Source: Kiritimatiellia bacterium
Lineage (GTDB): Bacteria; Verrucomicrobiota; Kiritimatiellia; RFP12; UBA1067
NCBI GenBank assembly: GCA_017395505.1
Contig: JAFPUH010000056.1
Span: 1-60,894, forward strand
Length of the DNA: 60,894 nt
Direction of reading: 5' to 3'
Position 1 is the first letter of the stretch. Each line of letters begins with the position of its first letter. The notes below the pieces were generated by a model. The model had not been told where the DNA came from. It did no database searches and was given only the letters and a program-made list of their open reading frames with translations. Shown here piece by piece: positions 35,375-44,348 of the stretch. Both the position numbers and the translations under genes were made by a program.

Positions 35375-35572
35375 CCACCCAATGCTTTAGCGAAAAGGAC
35401 GGCGTGCCAACAGCAAAACCACCCAATGCTTTTTGCAAAACCATTGGGTGCTTTCATCGAAACCATTGGGTGGCAACGCCTCAGGCCTTAGGCATGAGAG
35501 GCCGCGACCCCTAGGCATGCGAGCCATCGACCCATAGGGGTCTACGGCATCCGACCAGTAGGGGTCTTCGTT
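35375..35572. repeat. Palindrome array F, 22-bp then about 23-bp pitch
   Basis: CCACCCAATG starts at 35375 and 35419, and its reverse complement CCATTGGGTG at 35441 and 35463, all at multiples of 22 bp. Then TAGG-centred units (GCCTTAGGC, CCCCTAGGC, CCCATAGGGG, AGTAGGGGTC) follow near 35489, 35512, 35535 and 35559, spaced 23-24 bp. Just before it, TGACTGTCTAC occurs twice 12 bp apart (35313-35335). Located between the Smr gene and the tRNA promoter; no coding sequence seen. Confidence 0.8.
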
Positions 35573-35611
35573 TTTGGGCGACTTGACATTGTGGTGAATT
35601 TTTTTCAAATA

Positions 35612-35646
35612 CCCCCTTGCGCGGTGGGCGCAAGATATGATATACT
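35612..35646 (+). promoter_or_regulatory. tRNA operon promoter with C-tract -35
   Basis: CCCCC (35612-35616), TTGCGC (35617-35622), 18-nt spacer, TATACT (35641-35646), 12 nt before tRNA-Leu. Confidence 0.85.
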
Positions 35647-35658
35647 ATGTCCCCGAAA

Positions 35659-35743
35659 GCACCCGTGGTGAAATTGGCATACACGCCAGATTCAGGTTCT
35701 GGTGCCGCAAGGTGTGTGGGTTCAAATCCCACCGGGTGCACCA
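35659..35743 (+). tRNA. tRNA-Leu (CAG)
   Basis: 85 nt including an encoded CCA. Acceptor GCACCCG pairs with CGGGTGC; anticodon stem CCAGA/TCTGG encloses loop TTCAGGT with anticodon CAG; a long variable arm as expected for tRNA-Leu; T-loop GGTTCAAATCC. Reads CUG. Confidence 0.95.
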
Positions 35744-35750
35744 AAAAGCT

Positions 35751-35825
35751 GGCCCCTTCGTCTATCGGCTAGGACATCTGGTTCTCATCCAGGTAAGAGG
35801 AGTTCGACTCTCCTAGGGGCTGCCA
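35751..35825 (+). tRNA. tRNA-Glu (CTC)
   Basis: 75 nt including an encoded CCA, 7 nt after tRNA-Leu. Acceptor GGCCCCT pairs with AGGGGCT (one G-U pair); anticodon loop TTCTCAT, anticodon CTC, reading GAG; T-arm AGTTCGACTCT. Same transcript as tRNA-Leu. Confidence 0.95.
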
Positions 35826-35838
35826 AACAGGACATACG

Positions 35839-37722
35839 GTGCGCGTAGTAAAGAAGATATTCAAATATGTCGGGAAGACGGTGAAGTGGAGCTTCATCGT
35901 CTTTTTGGTTTACCTGCTTTCGCTGTTCTTCCGCAGGGAGCGTCTGCCTGGCGAATGGATAGAGGACATCGTATCCCCGGCTCTGCCCACAAATCTAGTT
36001 CTTCACTGCGATACGGCCACTTTCGGCTGGATGCGAGGGTTGAAGGTTGAGAACGTCAAACTCTACGACCTCGGGCGAAAGAATACGCTCGAGCCGCTTT
36101 TCGCCGCGGAGTCGCTTGAAGTGAGGCTGTTCGACAGGCTTGTCCGTGGCGTAGGCGTTAGGGTTCCCAGGCTGCAAGACAGTTATTACGAGGTCGGCGA
36201 CTATGCCGAACCGCTTGGCTACGACGATTGGGGGGTGCGCCTGCCGAAGCTGCCGAAGTTCAGGCTTGAGCTTGAGCGGGCGAACATCCTGGGCGCCGCG
36301 CCCGATTTTCTGAGGGCCGTCGTGACGTGCCGTCCTACGCGCCTTTCGGCCTCCGAGGTGCATATTGTGTGGAACATGCAGGAGCGTCCGGCGGAAGTCG
36401 ACGGATTCTGCGACTTCGACCTGTCCGCGAAGAGGGTTCGCGGGCGCGTGAAGGGTGAGGCCACTCAGGCGAAGATACGTCCGCTCATCCAGGTGCTCGA
36501 CCTGCCGCTCGTCGTGGAGTATATGGATGCCTTCACCAAGGTCGAGAAACCGGTTCCGGTGAACTTTGGGTGGGATGTCGACCTCGGCAGCAACGAGTTC
36601 TCGCTAGATTTCGACATCCATCCCGAGCTTGGCCGCTACAACAACGTTTCGATGGCTCGCGCAGACGGCGAGATCGGGCTTCACGTGACGTTCCCGGTGC
36701 GCGACGGTGTGAGGCAGATGGACTACGAGACGACGATCGGGCCGCTCGTGGCGGTCGACGTGAAGGACCGTCCGCTCAAGGGGCGGCTTCAGGTTCGCGG
36801 CGTCGGCGATGTGGCGCACATCCATTTCGACGCGTCGAGCGCGCTTAGGCTCGAGGATATCCTGAAGATCATCGACTACCTGAACGAAGGCGAGCTCGAC
36901 TGCCTCGTATGCGAGACGCCGCCGCAGATACAGGTTTCGGGCATTTTGGCGACGGATGTCGCCCACCAGCGCGACAACGACCTGCACGGCTCGATTGCGT
37001 TCGAGCGCGGCTCGCTTTTCGGGATTCCGCTTTGGGAGGCGTCGACAGACTTCGCGTATGTGGGCGACACGGTCTACTTCAACAGCGCCCGCGCGAAGGG
37101 CAAGCTGAACGGCAAGGTGGCGGGCTCGGCGCGCCTCATGCTGCCGGAGCTCGACCCGGAGCGCGCCATGTTCATGCTCGACTTGACGTACAAGGACGGC
37201 TCGGTCGCGGAGCTTTCAGACTTCTTCAGATTCGACGCCGGCGACAAGCATGGCGAGGTCGAGGGCGAGCTTTCGGTGAGCGGTCCGATAAGCACGAACG
37301 CCATCGCCCATCTGAACGGCAGCGGCAGGGCGACGGCCAAGAACGGACACCTCTCGCAGATGAAACTTTTCATGGGACTGACCGAGCTGCTGGCGCGCGA
37401 GGTGCCGGGAATCGACAAGATCGTCAACCAGTCCGAGGGCAGCTGCACATTCTCCATCGAGGATGGCGTATTCAAGTCATACGACATCAAGATCGAGGGG
37501 GCGCTCTTCTCGATATACGCCGACGGGCAGTACGACATGGCCAAGGACGACCTCGACTTCATGGTGCGCGTGCAGCTCATGAAGGACGAATCGCTGCTCG
37601 GCAAGTATCTCATCCGCCCGATAATGTGGCCTTTCACCAAGCTGCTGCTCGAGTTCAGGGTGAGGGGTCCGATAGACGATCCGGATTGGGACTACATAAC
37701 CGTCCTCGACAGGATAAAGTGA
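35839..37722 (+). CDS. AsmA-like envelope protein
   Basis: 627 residues, start GTG 35839. One N-terminal membrane helix (WSFIVFLVYLLSLFF), then a long beta-rich periplasmic region. The C-terminal part (about 440-627) has the AsmA_2 pattern: SVSGPISTNAIAHLNGSGRA, EGSCTFSIEDGVFKSYDIKI, FSIYADGQYDM, LEFRVRGPIDDPDW. AsmA/YhdP-type proteins are thought to move or organise lipids between membranes. It begins 13 nt after tRNA-Glu and overlaps rsmA by 1 nt. Confidence 0.7.
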   Translation: MRVVKKIFKYVGKTVKWSFIVFLVYLLSLFFRRERLPGEWIEDIVSPALPTNLVLHCDTATFGWMRGLKVENVKLYDLGRKNTLEPLFAAESLEVRLFDRLVRGVGVRVPRLQDSYYEVGDYAEPLGYDDWGVRLPKLPKFRLELERANILGAAPDFLRAVVTCRPTRLSASEVHIVWNMQERPAEVDGFCDFDLSAKRVRGRVKGEATQAKIRPLIQVLDLPLVVEYMDAFTKVEKPVPVNFGWDVDLGSNEFSLDFDIHPELGRYNNVSMARADGEIGLHVTFPVRDGVRQMDYETTIGPLVAVDVKDRPLKGRLQVRGVGDVAHIHFDASSALRLEDILKIIDYLNEGELDCLVCETPPQIQVSGILATDVAHQRDNDLHGSIAFERGSLFGIPLWEASTDFAYVGDTVYFNSARAKGKLNGKVAGSARLMLPELDPERAMFMLDLTYKDGSVAELSDFFRFDAGDKHGEVEGELSVSGPISTNAIAHLNGSGRATAKNGHLSQMKLFMGLTELLAREVPGIDKIVNQSEGSCTFSIEDGVFKSYDIKIEGALFSIYADGQYDMAKDDLDFMVRVQLMKDESLLGKYLIRPIMWPFTKLLLEFRVRGPIDDPDWDYITVLDRIK

Positions 37723-38543
37723 TGAACCTTACGAGCCCAAGCCAGGTAAAGGCCTGGTGCATAGAGAATGGCTTCCACCCCAACAAGACGATGGGGCAGA
37801 ATTTCCTGATAGACCGCAACGCGCTGCTGGGCATAGTGGATGCGGGGCTGAAGCCCGTGCCGGTCGAGAAGGCGGCGCCGAGGGTGCTCGAGATCGGGCC
37901 CGGGCTTGGCGTTCTGACCGAGGAGCTGCTTTCGAGAGGGTGCCTGGTCACGGCGGTAGAGAAGGATCCCGTTCTCGCCGGGCGCCTCAAAGCGGCGTTG
38001 GGCGACCCTGAGGCGCTTACGGTGGTCGCGGGCGACGCCCTCGACTTCATTGCCGACGGCTCGTCGAACCTTTCGGACTTCGACTGCATGGTGAGCAACC
38101 TGCCTTATCAGGCGGGTACGCGCATACTGCTCGAGCTCGTGCAGAGCCGCGCGCCGGCCTCGATTACGGTTCTCGTTCAGTCTGAGGTCGCGGAGCGTCT
38201 CGCGGCGAAGGAGGGGTCGAAGACTCGCGGACTCGCCGGCGTCTGGGCGCAGTTGGACTACGACGTTGAAATCGTCCGCAAGGTCGCGGCGAGCTGCTTT
38301 TGGCCGCGTCCCGAGATAGGGTCCAGCGTCGTGAGGCTTGTGCGCCACGACAGGAACGCCGGCTTTTCGGCCGAGGAGCGCGAGATTTTCCACAAGCTTA
38401 CGAAGAAGGCTTTCGAGCACAGGCGCAAACAGCTTGGCAGCATATTCAAAGATATGATACAATCTACGGCGAGGGCTGAAGAGCTTTCGAACGAAGACTG
38501 GATATATCTAGTAAAGGAATTGATGAATAATGCAGACGCCTGA
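37722..38543 (+). CDS. rsmA: 16S rRNA (A1518/A1519) dimethyltransferase
   Basis: 273 residues. KsgA family. SAM motif VLEIGPGLGVLTEELL, acidic loop VEKDPVLA, and catalytic NLPY as SNLPYQAGT; C-terminal RRKQLGSIF. ATG 37722 overlaps the AsmA-like gene stop (TGATG). The 3' end overlaps the hexokinase start by 14 nt. Confidence 0.95.
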   Translation: MNLTSPSQVKAWCIENGFHPNKTMGQNFLIDRNALLGIVDAGLKPVPVEKAAPRVLEIGPGLGVLTEELLSRGCLVTAVEKDPVLAGRLKAALGDPEALTVVAGDALDFIADGSSNLSDFDCMVSNLPYQAGTRILLELVQSRAPASITVLVQSEVAERLAAKEGSKTRGLAGVWAQLDYDVEIVRKVAASCFWPRPEIGSSVVRLVRHDRNAGFSAEEREIFHKLTKKAFEHRRKQLGSIFKDMIQSTARAEELSNEDWIYLVKELMNNADA

Positions 38544-39816
38544 AGATTTTCTCAGGGATGGCGGGTTCGTTGCGGCATCTGAGATAGACCGCGACGCGCT
38601 GATTGCCGCCTTCGTGTCGGAAATGGACAAGGGGCTGGCCGGGAAGCCCTCGTCGCTGCCCATGATACCTTCTTACATAGGGGTCGACGGAAAAATCCCG
38701 CAGGGCGCGAAGGTCGCGGTGCTGGATGCCGGAGGCACGAACTTCCGCTCGGGCGTGGTGACGATTCCGCCGAAGGTCGAGGAAAGGGTCAACCAGCCCA
38801 TGCCTGGCGTGAAGAGCGAGGTGGGCGTCGACGAATTCTACTCGGCGTTCGCGAACGAGGTCCGGCGCGTCAAGCCTCTCGCCACGGTCGACAAGATAGG
38901 CTTCTGCTTCTCGTATCCCGCCGATGCTACGGCCGATCTCGACGCGAGGCTCATACGCTGGACCAAGGGCATAAAGGCGCCCGCGATCGTCGGCCAGTTC
39001 GTCGGCAAGGAGCTTCTTTCGCGGCTCGGCGGCGGAACGATCGCCATCGTGAACGATACCGTCGCCACGCTCCTCGCGGCAAAGGCGACCGAGGGCGACA
39101 GGGAGTATTCGTCGTATCTCGGCTTCATACTCGGCACCGGCACAAACACGGCATATGTCGAGCGCAACGAGAACATTCTCAAGCTCTCGGGTCTCGATCC
39201 CGCAGGAAAGATGATCATAAATGCCGAATCCGGCAGCTTCAGCAAGATCGCGCGCAGCAGGTTCGACCTCGCGATGGATGCCAAGACCCAGACGCCGGGC
39301 AGCAATCCTTTCGAGAAGATGATCGCGGGCGCGTATCTCGGCACGATCGGGCTGGAGATATTCAAGGCCGCGGCGAAGGAGGGCTTCTTCTCGAAGGATG
39401 CGGTCGGCAGGCTTTCCGGACTTTCGACGCTCGAGACCATAGACCTCGACAACTTCGCCGCCGGCTTCAAGAAGGCCGGGCGGGAGAATCCGCTCGACGC
39501 GATCTTCGCCGACGCCACCGACGCAAGGCTGGCGCGCCGCCTGGCGCTGCCGGTGTTCGAGCGCGCCGCCGTGCTTACGGCTATACATCTGGCGGCGTTC
39601 GTCATAAAGACGGGCGAGGGCATTTCGGCCTCGTCGCCGGTCGCGATAAACGCCGACGGCTCTACGTGGTACAAGACGAAGGCCGTTCCGTTCGCCGATC
39701 TTGTGCGCCGCGAGCTGGACGACATACTCGTCAAGCGCCGCAACATACATTACGAGATCACGCCGCAGGTCGAGGATGCGCCGATGGTAGGCGCGGGAAT
39801 CGCCGCGATGCTCTAG
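38530..39816 (+). CDS. Hexokinase (eukaryote-type family)
   Basis: 428 residues. Hexokinase_1/2-type fold, not ROK: phosphate-binding LDAGGTNFRSGVV, sugar-binding region FCFSYPADATADLDARLIRWTKG, catalytic Asp in AIVNDTVATLLAA, adenosine site LGFILGTGTNTAY, and VGAGIAAML at the C-terminus. Phosphorylates hexoses for glycolysis, in line with tpiA nearby. It starts inside rsmA. A TACAAT sequence within rsmA (about 38458) might provide a weak promoter. Confidence 0.88.
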   Translation: MQTPEDFLRDGGFVAASEIDRDALIAAFVSEMDKGLAGKPSSLPMIPSYIGVDGKIPQGAKVAVLDAGGTNFRSGVVTIPPKVEERVNQPMPGVKSEVGVDEFYSAFANEVRRVKPLATVDKIGFCFSYPADATADLDARLIRWTKGIKAPAIVGQFVGKELLSRLGGGTIAIVNDTVATLLAAKATEGDREYSSYLGFILGTGTNTAYVERNENILKLSGLDPAGKMIINAESGSFSKIARSRFDLAMDAKTQTPGSNPFEKMIAGAYLGTIGLEIFKAAAKEGFFSKDAVGRLSGLSTLETIDLDNFAAGFKKAGRENPLDAIFADATDARLARRLALPVFERAAVLTAIHLAAFVIKTGEGISASSPVAINADGSTWYKTKAVPFADLVRRELDDILVKRRNIHYEITPQVEDAPMVGAGIAAML

Positions 39817-39817
39817 C

Positions 39818-41182
39818 ATGGTCGCCATAGTAGATTACAAGGCCGGCAACCTCACCAGCGTCAGGAATGCGTTTGCCGCGATAGGGGCCGAGACGGTTGT
39901 CACTCGCGATCCAGATGTGGTTGCGAGGACCGAGAGGGTGGTTTTCCCGGGCGTAGGCGCGGCAGGCAGCGCGATGCAGAACCTTCGTTCGCTCGGCCTC
40001 GCGGACGCTGTGCGCAGGGCGGCGAAGACAAAGCCTTTCCTCGGCATATGCCTCGGCATGCAGATACTGTTCGAGCATTCCGAGGAGGATGGCGGGGTTG
40101 AGCTTCTCGGCATCATACCGGGCGAGGTGAGGCGCTTTCCGCATAATGGAGCGAAGGTGCCGGAGATCGGCTGGAACCAGGTGAACGGGCGAACCGAATA
40201 CTATTTCGTGCATTCCTACTACGCCGAAGTCGGCCGTTTCACCTGCGGCACGACGAGCTATGCTGGAGTCACCTTCACTAGCGAGGTTCGCCGGGACAAC
40301 CTGCTGGCGTGCCAGTTCCACCCCGAGAAGTCCGGCAAGGCGGGGCTTAGGCTGCTCGAGCGCTGGCTCGCCGGAAACGTCGAAGACGAAGGGTCGGCCG
40401 GCTCTCCGGCCGGACTCACCCGACGCGTCATACCTTGCCTCGACGTCAGGAACGGACGCGTCACCAAGGGTGTAAAGTTCAAGAACAACGTCGATCTGGG
40501 CGACCCTGTCGAAATGGCCGTCGCATACTCCGACGGCGGGGCCGACGAGCTTGTCTTCTACGACATCACGGCGTCGGCGGAGAGGCGTCCGATCGACATC
40601 AAGATGGTCGAGGCTGTCGCAAGGGCGGTCAGGATTCCTTTTGCGGTAGGCGGCGGAATATCGTGCCTTGCGGATATGGAGCGTGTCATATTGGCCGGAG
40701 CCGAGAAGGTTTCAGTCAACTCGCTTGCGGTCAGGAATCCGTCGATAATCGCAGATGGTGCGGCGGCTTTCGGCAGGCAGTGCATGGTGCTGGGCATGGA
40801 TCCGGTGAAGAGCGCGAAATGTCCTTCCGGCTACGAGATAACGACGCGCGGATTCCGTGAATTCACGGGGATGGATGCCGTGGAGTGGGCCAAAAGGGCG
40901 GCAAGTCTGGGCGCGGGAGAGATCGTGGTCAACTCTGTGGATGCCGATGGCACGCGCCAAGGCTTCGAACTTGAGCTTACGAAGAAGATCGCCGAGGCGG
41001 TAGACGTGCCTGTCGTGGCGAGCGGCGGCGCGGGGAATCCCGACCACCTCGTTACGGTCTTCCGCGACGCGAAGGCCGATGCCGCGATCGTCGCCGGCAT
41101 GATACACTCCGGTGAATATTCGATAACGGACATCAAGCGCGTCATGGCTTCGGCTGGCGTCCCCACCCGTATGAGCTACTGA
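39818..41182 (+). CDS. hisHF: Imidazole glycerol phosphate synthase, HisH-HisF fusion
   Basis: 454 residues in one frame. Residues 1 to about 190: HisH glutaminase (VAIVDYKAGNLTSV, oxyanion loop PGVGAAGSAM, nucleophile GICLGMQIL, His-Glu in CQFHPEKSG). A short linker (EDEGSAGSPAG) leads to HisF at about 203-454: RRVIPCLDVRNGRVTKG, FYDITASAE, AVGGGI, VVASGGAGN, AIVAGMIHSGEYS. Normally two bacterial genes; the fused order matches eukaryotic HIS7. No other his gene is nearby. Starts 1 nt after the hexokinase stop. Confidence 0.93.
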   Translation: MVAIVDYKAGNLTSVRNAFAAIGAETVVTRDPDVVARTERVVFPGVGAAGSAMQNLRSLGLADAVRRAAKTKPFLGICLGMQILFEHSEEDGGVELLGIIPGEVRRFPHNGAKVPEIGWNQVNGRTEYYFVHSYYAEVGRFTCGTTSYAGVTFTSEVRRDNLLACQFHPEKSGKAGLRLLERWLAGNVEDEGSAGSPAGLTRRVIPCLDVRNGRVTKGVKFKNNVDLGDPVEMAVAYSDGGADELVFYDITASAERRPIDIKMVEAVARAVRIPFAVGGGISCLADMERVILAGAEKVSVNSLAVRNPSIIADGAAAFGRQCMVLGMDPVKSAKCPSGYEITTRGFREFTGMDAVEWAKRAASLGAGEIVVNSVDADGTRQGFELELTKKIAEAVDVPVVASGGAGNPDHLVTVFRDAKADAAIVAGMIHSGEYSITDIKRVMASAGVPTRMSY

Positions 41183-41187
41183 TCGAA

Positions 41188-41826
41188 ATGGCGGTCGACA
41201 TCGATTTCGAGCGAGAGCTCGGTGACATGGTCATCGGAGTTGACGAGGCCGGAAGAGGTCCTCTCGTCGGTGGAGTCTACGCCGGGGCGGTTTCAGTTCC
41301 GCTGGATCTCGCGGCGAGGCTGCTCGAGGGGGAGTGGCGCGAAATCAACGACTCGAAGAAGCTGACGGAGAGGCGGCGCGAACGGCTGGCTGAGGTAATA
41401 AAGGCGACGAAAGGCTGCACCTGGGCGGTGGCTTCGGCGACTCCCTCGGAAATCGACCGCCTGAACATACTGAACGCCACTTATCTCGCCATGCGAAGGG
41501 CGGCCGAGAGCGTAGGTTCGCGGCTTGGCGGGGACAGGGTGACGATTCTGGTGGACGGCAATCCGGCGAAGAACCTGCCGTATCCTTCAAGAAACCTCAT
41601 AAAGGGCGACGCAAAGAGCCTTATGATAGCGGCGGCTTCGATACTCGCAAAGACGGCGCGAGACGCCGACTGCCTGAGGCTGGAGGCGCTTTATCCGGGC
41701 TACGGCTTCGCAAAGAACAAGGGCTATCCAACCAAGCAGCATTTCGAGGCGCTGGCCAGGCTGGGACCATGCCCCGAACACCGCCGCAGCTTCGGACCCG
41801 TCGCGCAAATGGAGCTTCCGCTATGA
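41188..41826 (+). CDS. rnhB: Ribonuclease HII
   Basis: 212 residues. GVDEAGRGPLVGGVYAGAV and NDSKKLTERRRE give the RNase HII signature; later YPSRNLIKGD and AASILAKTARD carry the remaining acidic residues. Removes single ribonucleotides from DNA. Overlaps folP by 4 nt. Confidence 0.95.
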   Translation: MAVDIDFERELGDMVIGVDEAGRGPLVGGVYAGAVSVPLDLAARLLEGEWREINDSKKLTERRRERLAEVIKATKGCTWAVASATPSEIDRLNILNATYLAMRRAAESVGSRLGGDRVTILVDGNPAKNLPYPSRNLIKGDAKSLMIAAASILAKTARDADCLRLEALYPGYGFAKNKGYPTKQHFEALARLGPCPEHRRSFGPVAQMELPL

Positions 41827-42533
41827 ACACGAAGGTAATGGGCATCGTCAACGTCACGCCGGACTCATTCTCCGACGGAGGGCAGTTCTACCGTCCAGAG
41901 CAGGCAATCGCCCGCGCAAGGAACATGATTGACGAGGGGGCCGACATGATCGACCTCGGCGGGGAATCCACAAGACCGGGGGCGACGCCTTTGGATTGGC
42001 GGGAGGAATGGCAGCGGCTTGAGCCGGTCTTGAAGTCGCTGGCAGGCAAGGTCGGGGTTCCGTTGTCGATCGACACCTACCACCCTGAGACGGCTGAACG
42101 CGCCGTCGCCTGTGGGGCGGACATCATAAACTGCGTATACGCCGAGCCGATTGCGCGGATGGCCGAGATATGCGCGAAGGGTGGCGCCAGTCTCGTGATG
42201 CCGGCGAAATGTTTCGATAAGATGTCGGTTTCTGGCCAATTGGACGGAATAAGGCTCTACCTCGACCCGATGATCGGCTTCGGCACCACGCGCGAGGAGG
42301 ATCTTGAGCTGTTGAGGGGCATACCCGGGCTGGCGAAGAAGGGGCCTGTTCTCGTTGGCGCCAGCCGCAAGCGCATAGTAAAGAAGCTGACGGGCGAGAA
42401 GGTCACCGGAAAGAACCTCGGCGGCAACCTCGGCATCGCCGTATGGTGCGCCATGAACGGCGCAAGCGTAGTCAGGGTTCATGACGTCAGGGAGACAGTT
42501 CAGGCTTTGAAGGTAGTATCCGCGCTGATTTGA
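41823..42533 (+). CDS. folP: Dihydropteroate synthase
   Basis: 236 residues. Joins pABA to dihydropterin pyrophosphate; sulfonamide target. Motifs: GIVNVTPDSFSDGG, DLGGESTRPGA, LSIDTYHPETAERA, DPMIGFGT, VGASRKR. The ATG overlaps the rnhB stop (ATGA). A bit shorter than many homologues but complete at both ends. Confidence 0.95.
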   Translation: MNTKVMGIVNVTPDSFSDGGQFYRPEQAIARARNMIDEGADMIDLGGESTRPGATPLDWREEWQRLEPVLKSLAGKVGVPLSIDTYHPETAERAVACGADIINCVYAEPIARMAEICAKGGASLVMPAKCFDKMSVSGQLDGIRLYLDPMIGFGTTREEDLELLRGIPGLAKKGPVLVGASRKRIVKKLTGEKVTGKNLGGNLGIAVWCAMNGASVVRVHDVRETVQALKVVSALI

Positions 42534-42559
42534 CAAGCGCGAAGGCTATTTGCTACAAT
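42530..42559 (+). promoter_or_regulatory. Promoter of the DAHP synthase gene
   Basis: Consensus -35 TTGACA (42530-42535), 18-nt spacer, TACAAT (42554-42559). The -35 contains the folP stop codon TGA. Confidence 0.8.
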
Positions 42560-42591
42560 ACGCGCCCAAAAAGCAGAAAAAGGCAATAGTT

Positions 42592-43593
42592 ATGATAATA
42601 CTGATCAAGAAGGGTGCGGATGAGGCGCAGGTCGAAAACCTCAAGGCGCTGCTCAAATCGCGCAATGTCGAGCCGCATGTCTCGAAGGGTGCGCTTCAGA
42701 CCCTCATCGGGTGCGTAGGCGATGTCGCACACCTCGATCCTTCTCTAATTGAGGCTCTTGACGTAGTCGAGTCGGTTCAGCGCATCCAGGAGCCATACAA
42801 GGCCGCAAACAGGAAGTTCCACCCCGAGGATACGGCGATCGACTGCTCGGGGGTAAAGATCGGCGCAGGCAACTTCGGCGTGATTGCGGGTCCGTGCAGC
42901 GTCGAGAGCGAAGAGCAGATCGTCGGCATAGCCAAGGCCGTAAAGGCAGCTGGCGCCGCGATGCTTCGCGGCGGGGCTTTCAAGCCTCGCACCTCGCCAT
43001 ATGCGTTTCAGGGGCTCGGGGCCGAGGGGCTTAGGATGCTGTCTGTCGCAAAGCGCGAGACGGGGCTGCCGATAGTCACGGAACTCATGGATTTCAAGGA
43101 CATCGAGCTCTTCAACGACGTGGACGTGATCCAGATCGGCGCGAGGAACATGCAGAACTTCAACCTGCTCAAGGAGGTGGGGTCTTACACGAAGAAGCCC
43201 GTGCTTCTGAAGCGCGGCATGTCGGCGACCTTGCAGGAGCTTCTGATGAGCGCCGAGTACATAATGGCTTCGGGCAATCCGAACGTAATCCTCTGCGAGC
43301 GCGGCATACGCACGTTCGAGACGGCCCTCAGGAACACGCTCGACCTTGGAGTGGTGCCGATGCTGCACAGGCTGTCGCATCTGCCGGTGGTGGTCGACCC
43401 TTCGCACGCTACGGGCTATTCGTACCTCGTCGAGCCGGTGGCGGTCGCTGCGGCGGCCGTCGGCGCCGACGGACTCATCATAGAGGTGCACAACGATCCG
43501 CCGCACGCGAGGTGTGACGGCGTTCAGAGCCAGACGCCTGAAATGTTCGCCCGCACCATGGACCGCATAATCAAGGTGCGGGGGGTTGCGTAA
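42592..43593 (+). CDS. aroF: 3-deoxy-7-phosphoheptulonate synthase with N-terminal regulatory domain
   Basis: 333 residues. Residues 1-68 form a ferredoxin-like domain ([17 protein letters not shown]), as in type I-beta DAHP synthases of Thermotoga/Bacillus, which mediate feedback. The catalytic domain has [58 protein letters not shown] and [10 protein letters not shown]. First step of the shikimate pathway. ATG 42592 is chosen because it opens the regulatory domain and follows the promoter. Confidence 0.94.
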   Translation: MIILIKKGADEAQVENLKALLKSRNVEPHVSKGALQTLIGCVGDVAHLDPSLIEALDVVESVQRIQEPYKAANRKFHPEDTAIDCSGVKIGAGNFGVIAGPCSVESEEQIVGIAKAVKAAGAAMLRGGAFKPRTSPYAFQGLGAEGLRMLSVAKRETGLPIVTELMDFKDIELFNDVDVIQIGARNMQNFNLLKEVGSYTKKPVLLKRGMSATLQELLMSAEYIMASGNPNVILCERGIRTFETALRNTLDLGVVPMLHRLSHLPVVVDPSHATGYSYLVEPVAVAAAAVGADGLIIEVHNDPPHARCDGVQSQTPEMFARTMDRIIKVRGVA

Positions 43594-43614
43594 CCGAAAG
43601 AAATTTGATATACT
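43586..43614 (+). promoter_or_regulatory. Promoter of the rplY ribosomal operon
   Basis: TTGCGT (43586-43591) overlapping the DAHP synthase stop, 17-nt spacer, TATACT (43609-43614). The leader then carries a CGCACGGTGCG hairpin (about 43641-43651) before rplY. Confidence 0.8.
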
Positions 43615-43685
43615 TCACTCGTTTTGGCCGCAGAGGGTAACGCACGGTGCGTGAGAGTAAGCGGGAACAAGTAAAAAGGCAAGTA

Positions 43686-44348
43686 ATGGATCAGATAAAG
43701 ATCAAGGCGGAGCCGCGTACCGAACAAGGTACGGGAGCAGTCCGTCGTTTGCGCCGGACGGGGATGATCCCCGGATCGGTGATGAAGATGAAGAAGGGCG
43801 GCACCGAGCTGATCAAGCTCCCTGCGCACGACTTCATGATGGCTATGCGTGGCCGCACGAGCAAGCAGCTCCTGGTTACGCTCGACATAAACGGCACCGA
43901 AGTTCCGGCGCTCATGCGCGAGATGCAGAATGATGTTCTCGCCGGCACGCCGATACATGTTGATTTCAGCGAGGTGTCGCTCACTGAGAAGGTCCGCGTG
44001 ACCGTGCCCGTCATCCTTACGGGCGAACCGACAGGCGTGAAGCTTGGCGGCGGCGTGCTCGAGCAGGTGCTCCGCACGATCGACGTCGACTGCCTGCCCG
44101 AGAACATCGCCGAGAAGTTCGAGGTCGACGTTTCCGCCCTCGGTCTCGACCAGACGATGTTCGTGCGCGATCTCCAGCTGGGTGACAAGTACACGGTCGT
44201 GACGCGCGGCGAGTATGCTCTCGCGGTCGTCAAGGCTCCCGATGACGTTCCTGCCGCCGGTGGCGCTGCCGCTGCAGCCGCCGAGAAGTCCCCTGAAGTG
44301 ATCAAGAAGGGTAAGGAAGACGCCGCCAAGAAGGAGGAGAAGAAGTAA
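43686..44348 (+). CDS. rplY: 50S ribosomal protein L25/general stress protein Ctc
   Basis: 220 residues, the long Ctc form with L25 domain (KIKAEPRTEQGTGAVRRLRR) and the C-terminal beta domain, ending in an Ala-rich and then Lys/Glu-rich tail. Binds 5S rRNA. ATG 43686 preceded by AAAAAGGCAAG. First gene of a seven-gene ribosomal block; the stop overlaps rpsF (TAATG). Confidence 0.9.
   Translation: MDQIKIKAEPRTEQGTGAVRRLRRTGMIPGSVMKMKKGGTELIKLPAHDFMMAMRGRTSKQLLVTLDINGTEVPALMREMQNDVLAGTPIHVDFSEVSLTEKVRVTVPVILTGEPTGVKLGGGVLEQVLRTIDVDCLPENIAEKFEVDVSALGLDQTMFVRDLQLGDKYTVVTRGEYALAVVKAPDDVPAAGGAAAAAAEKSPEVIKKGKEDAAKKEEKK

Noticed and set aside
38464..39828. 454-residue open frame on the minus strand
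   Set aside because: Antisense of the hexokinase gene; no motifs or start signals.
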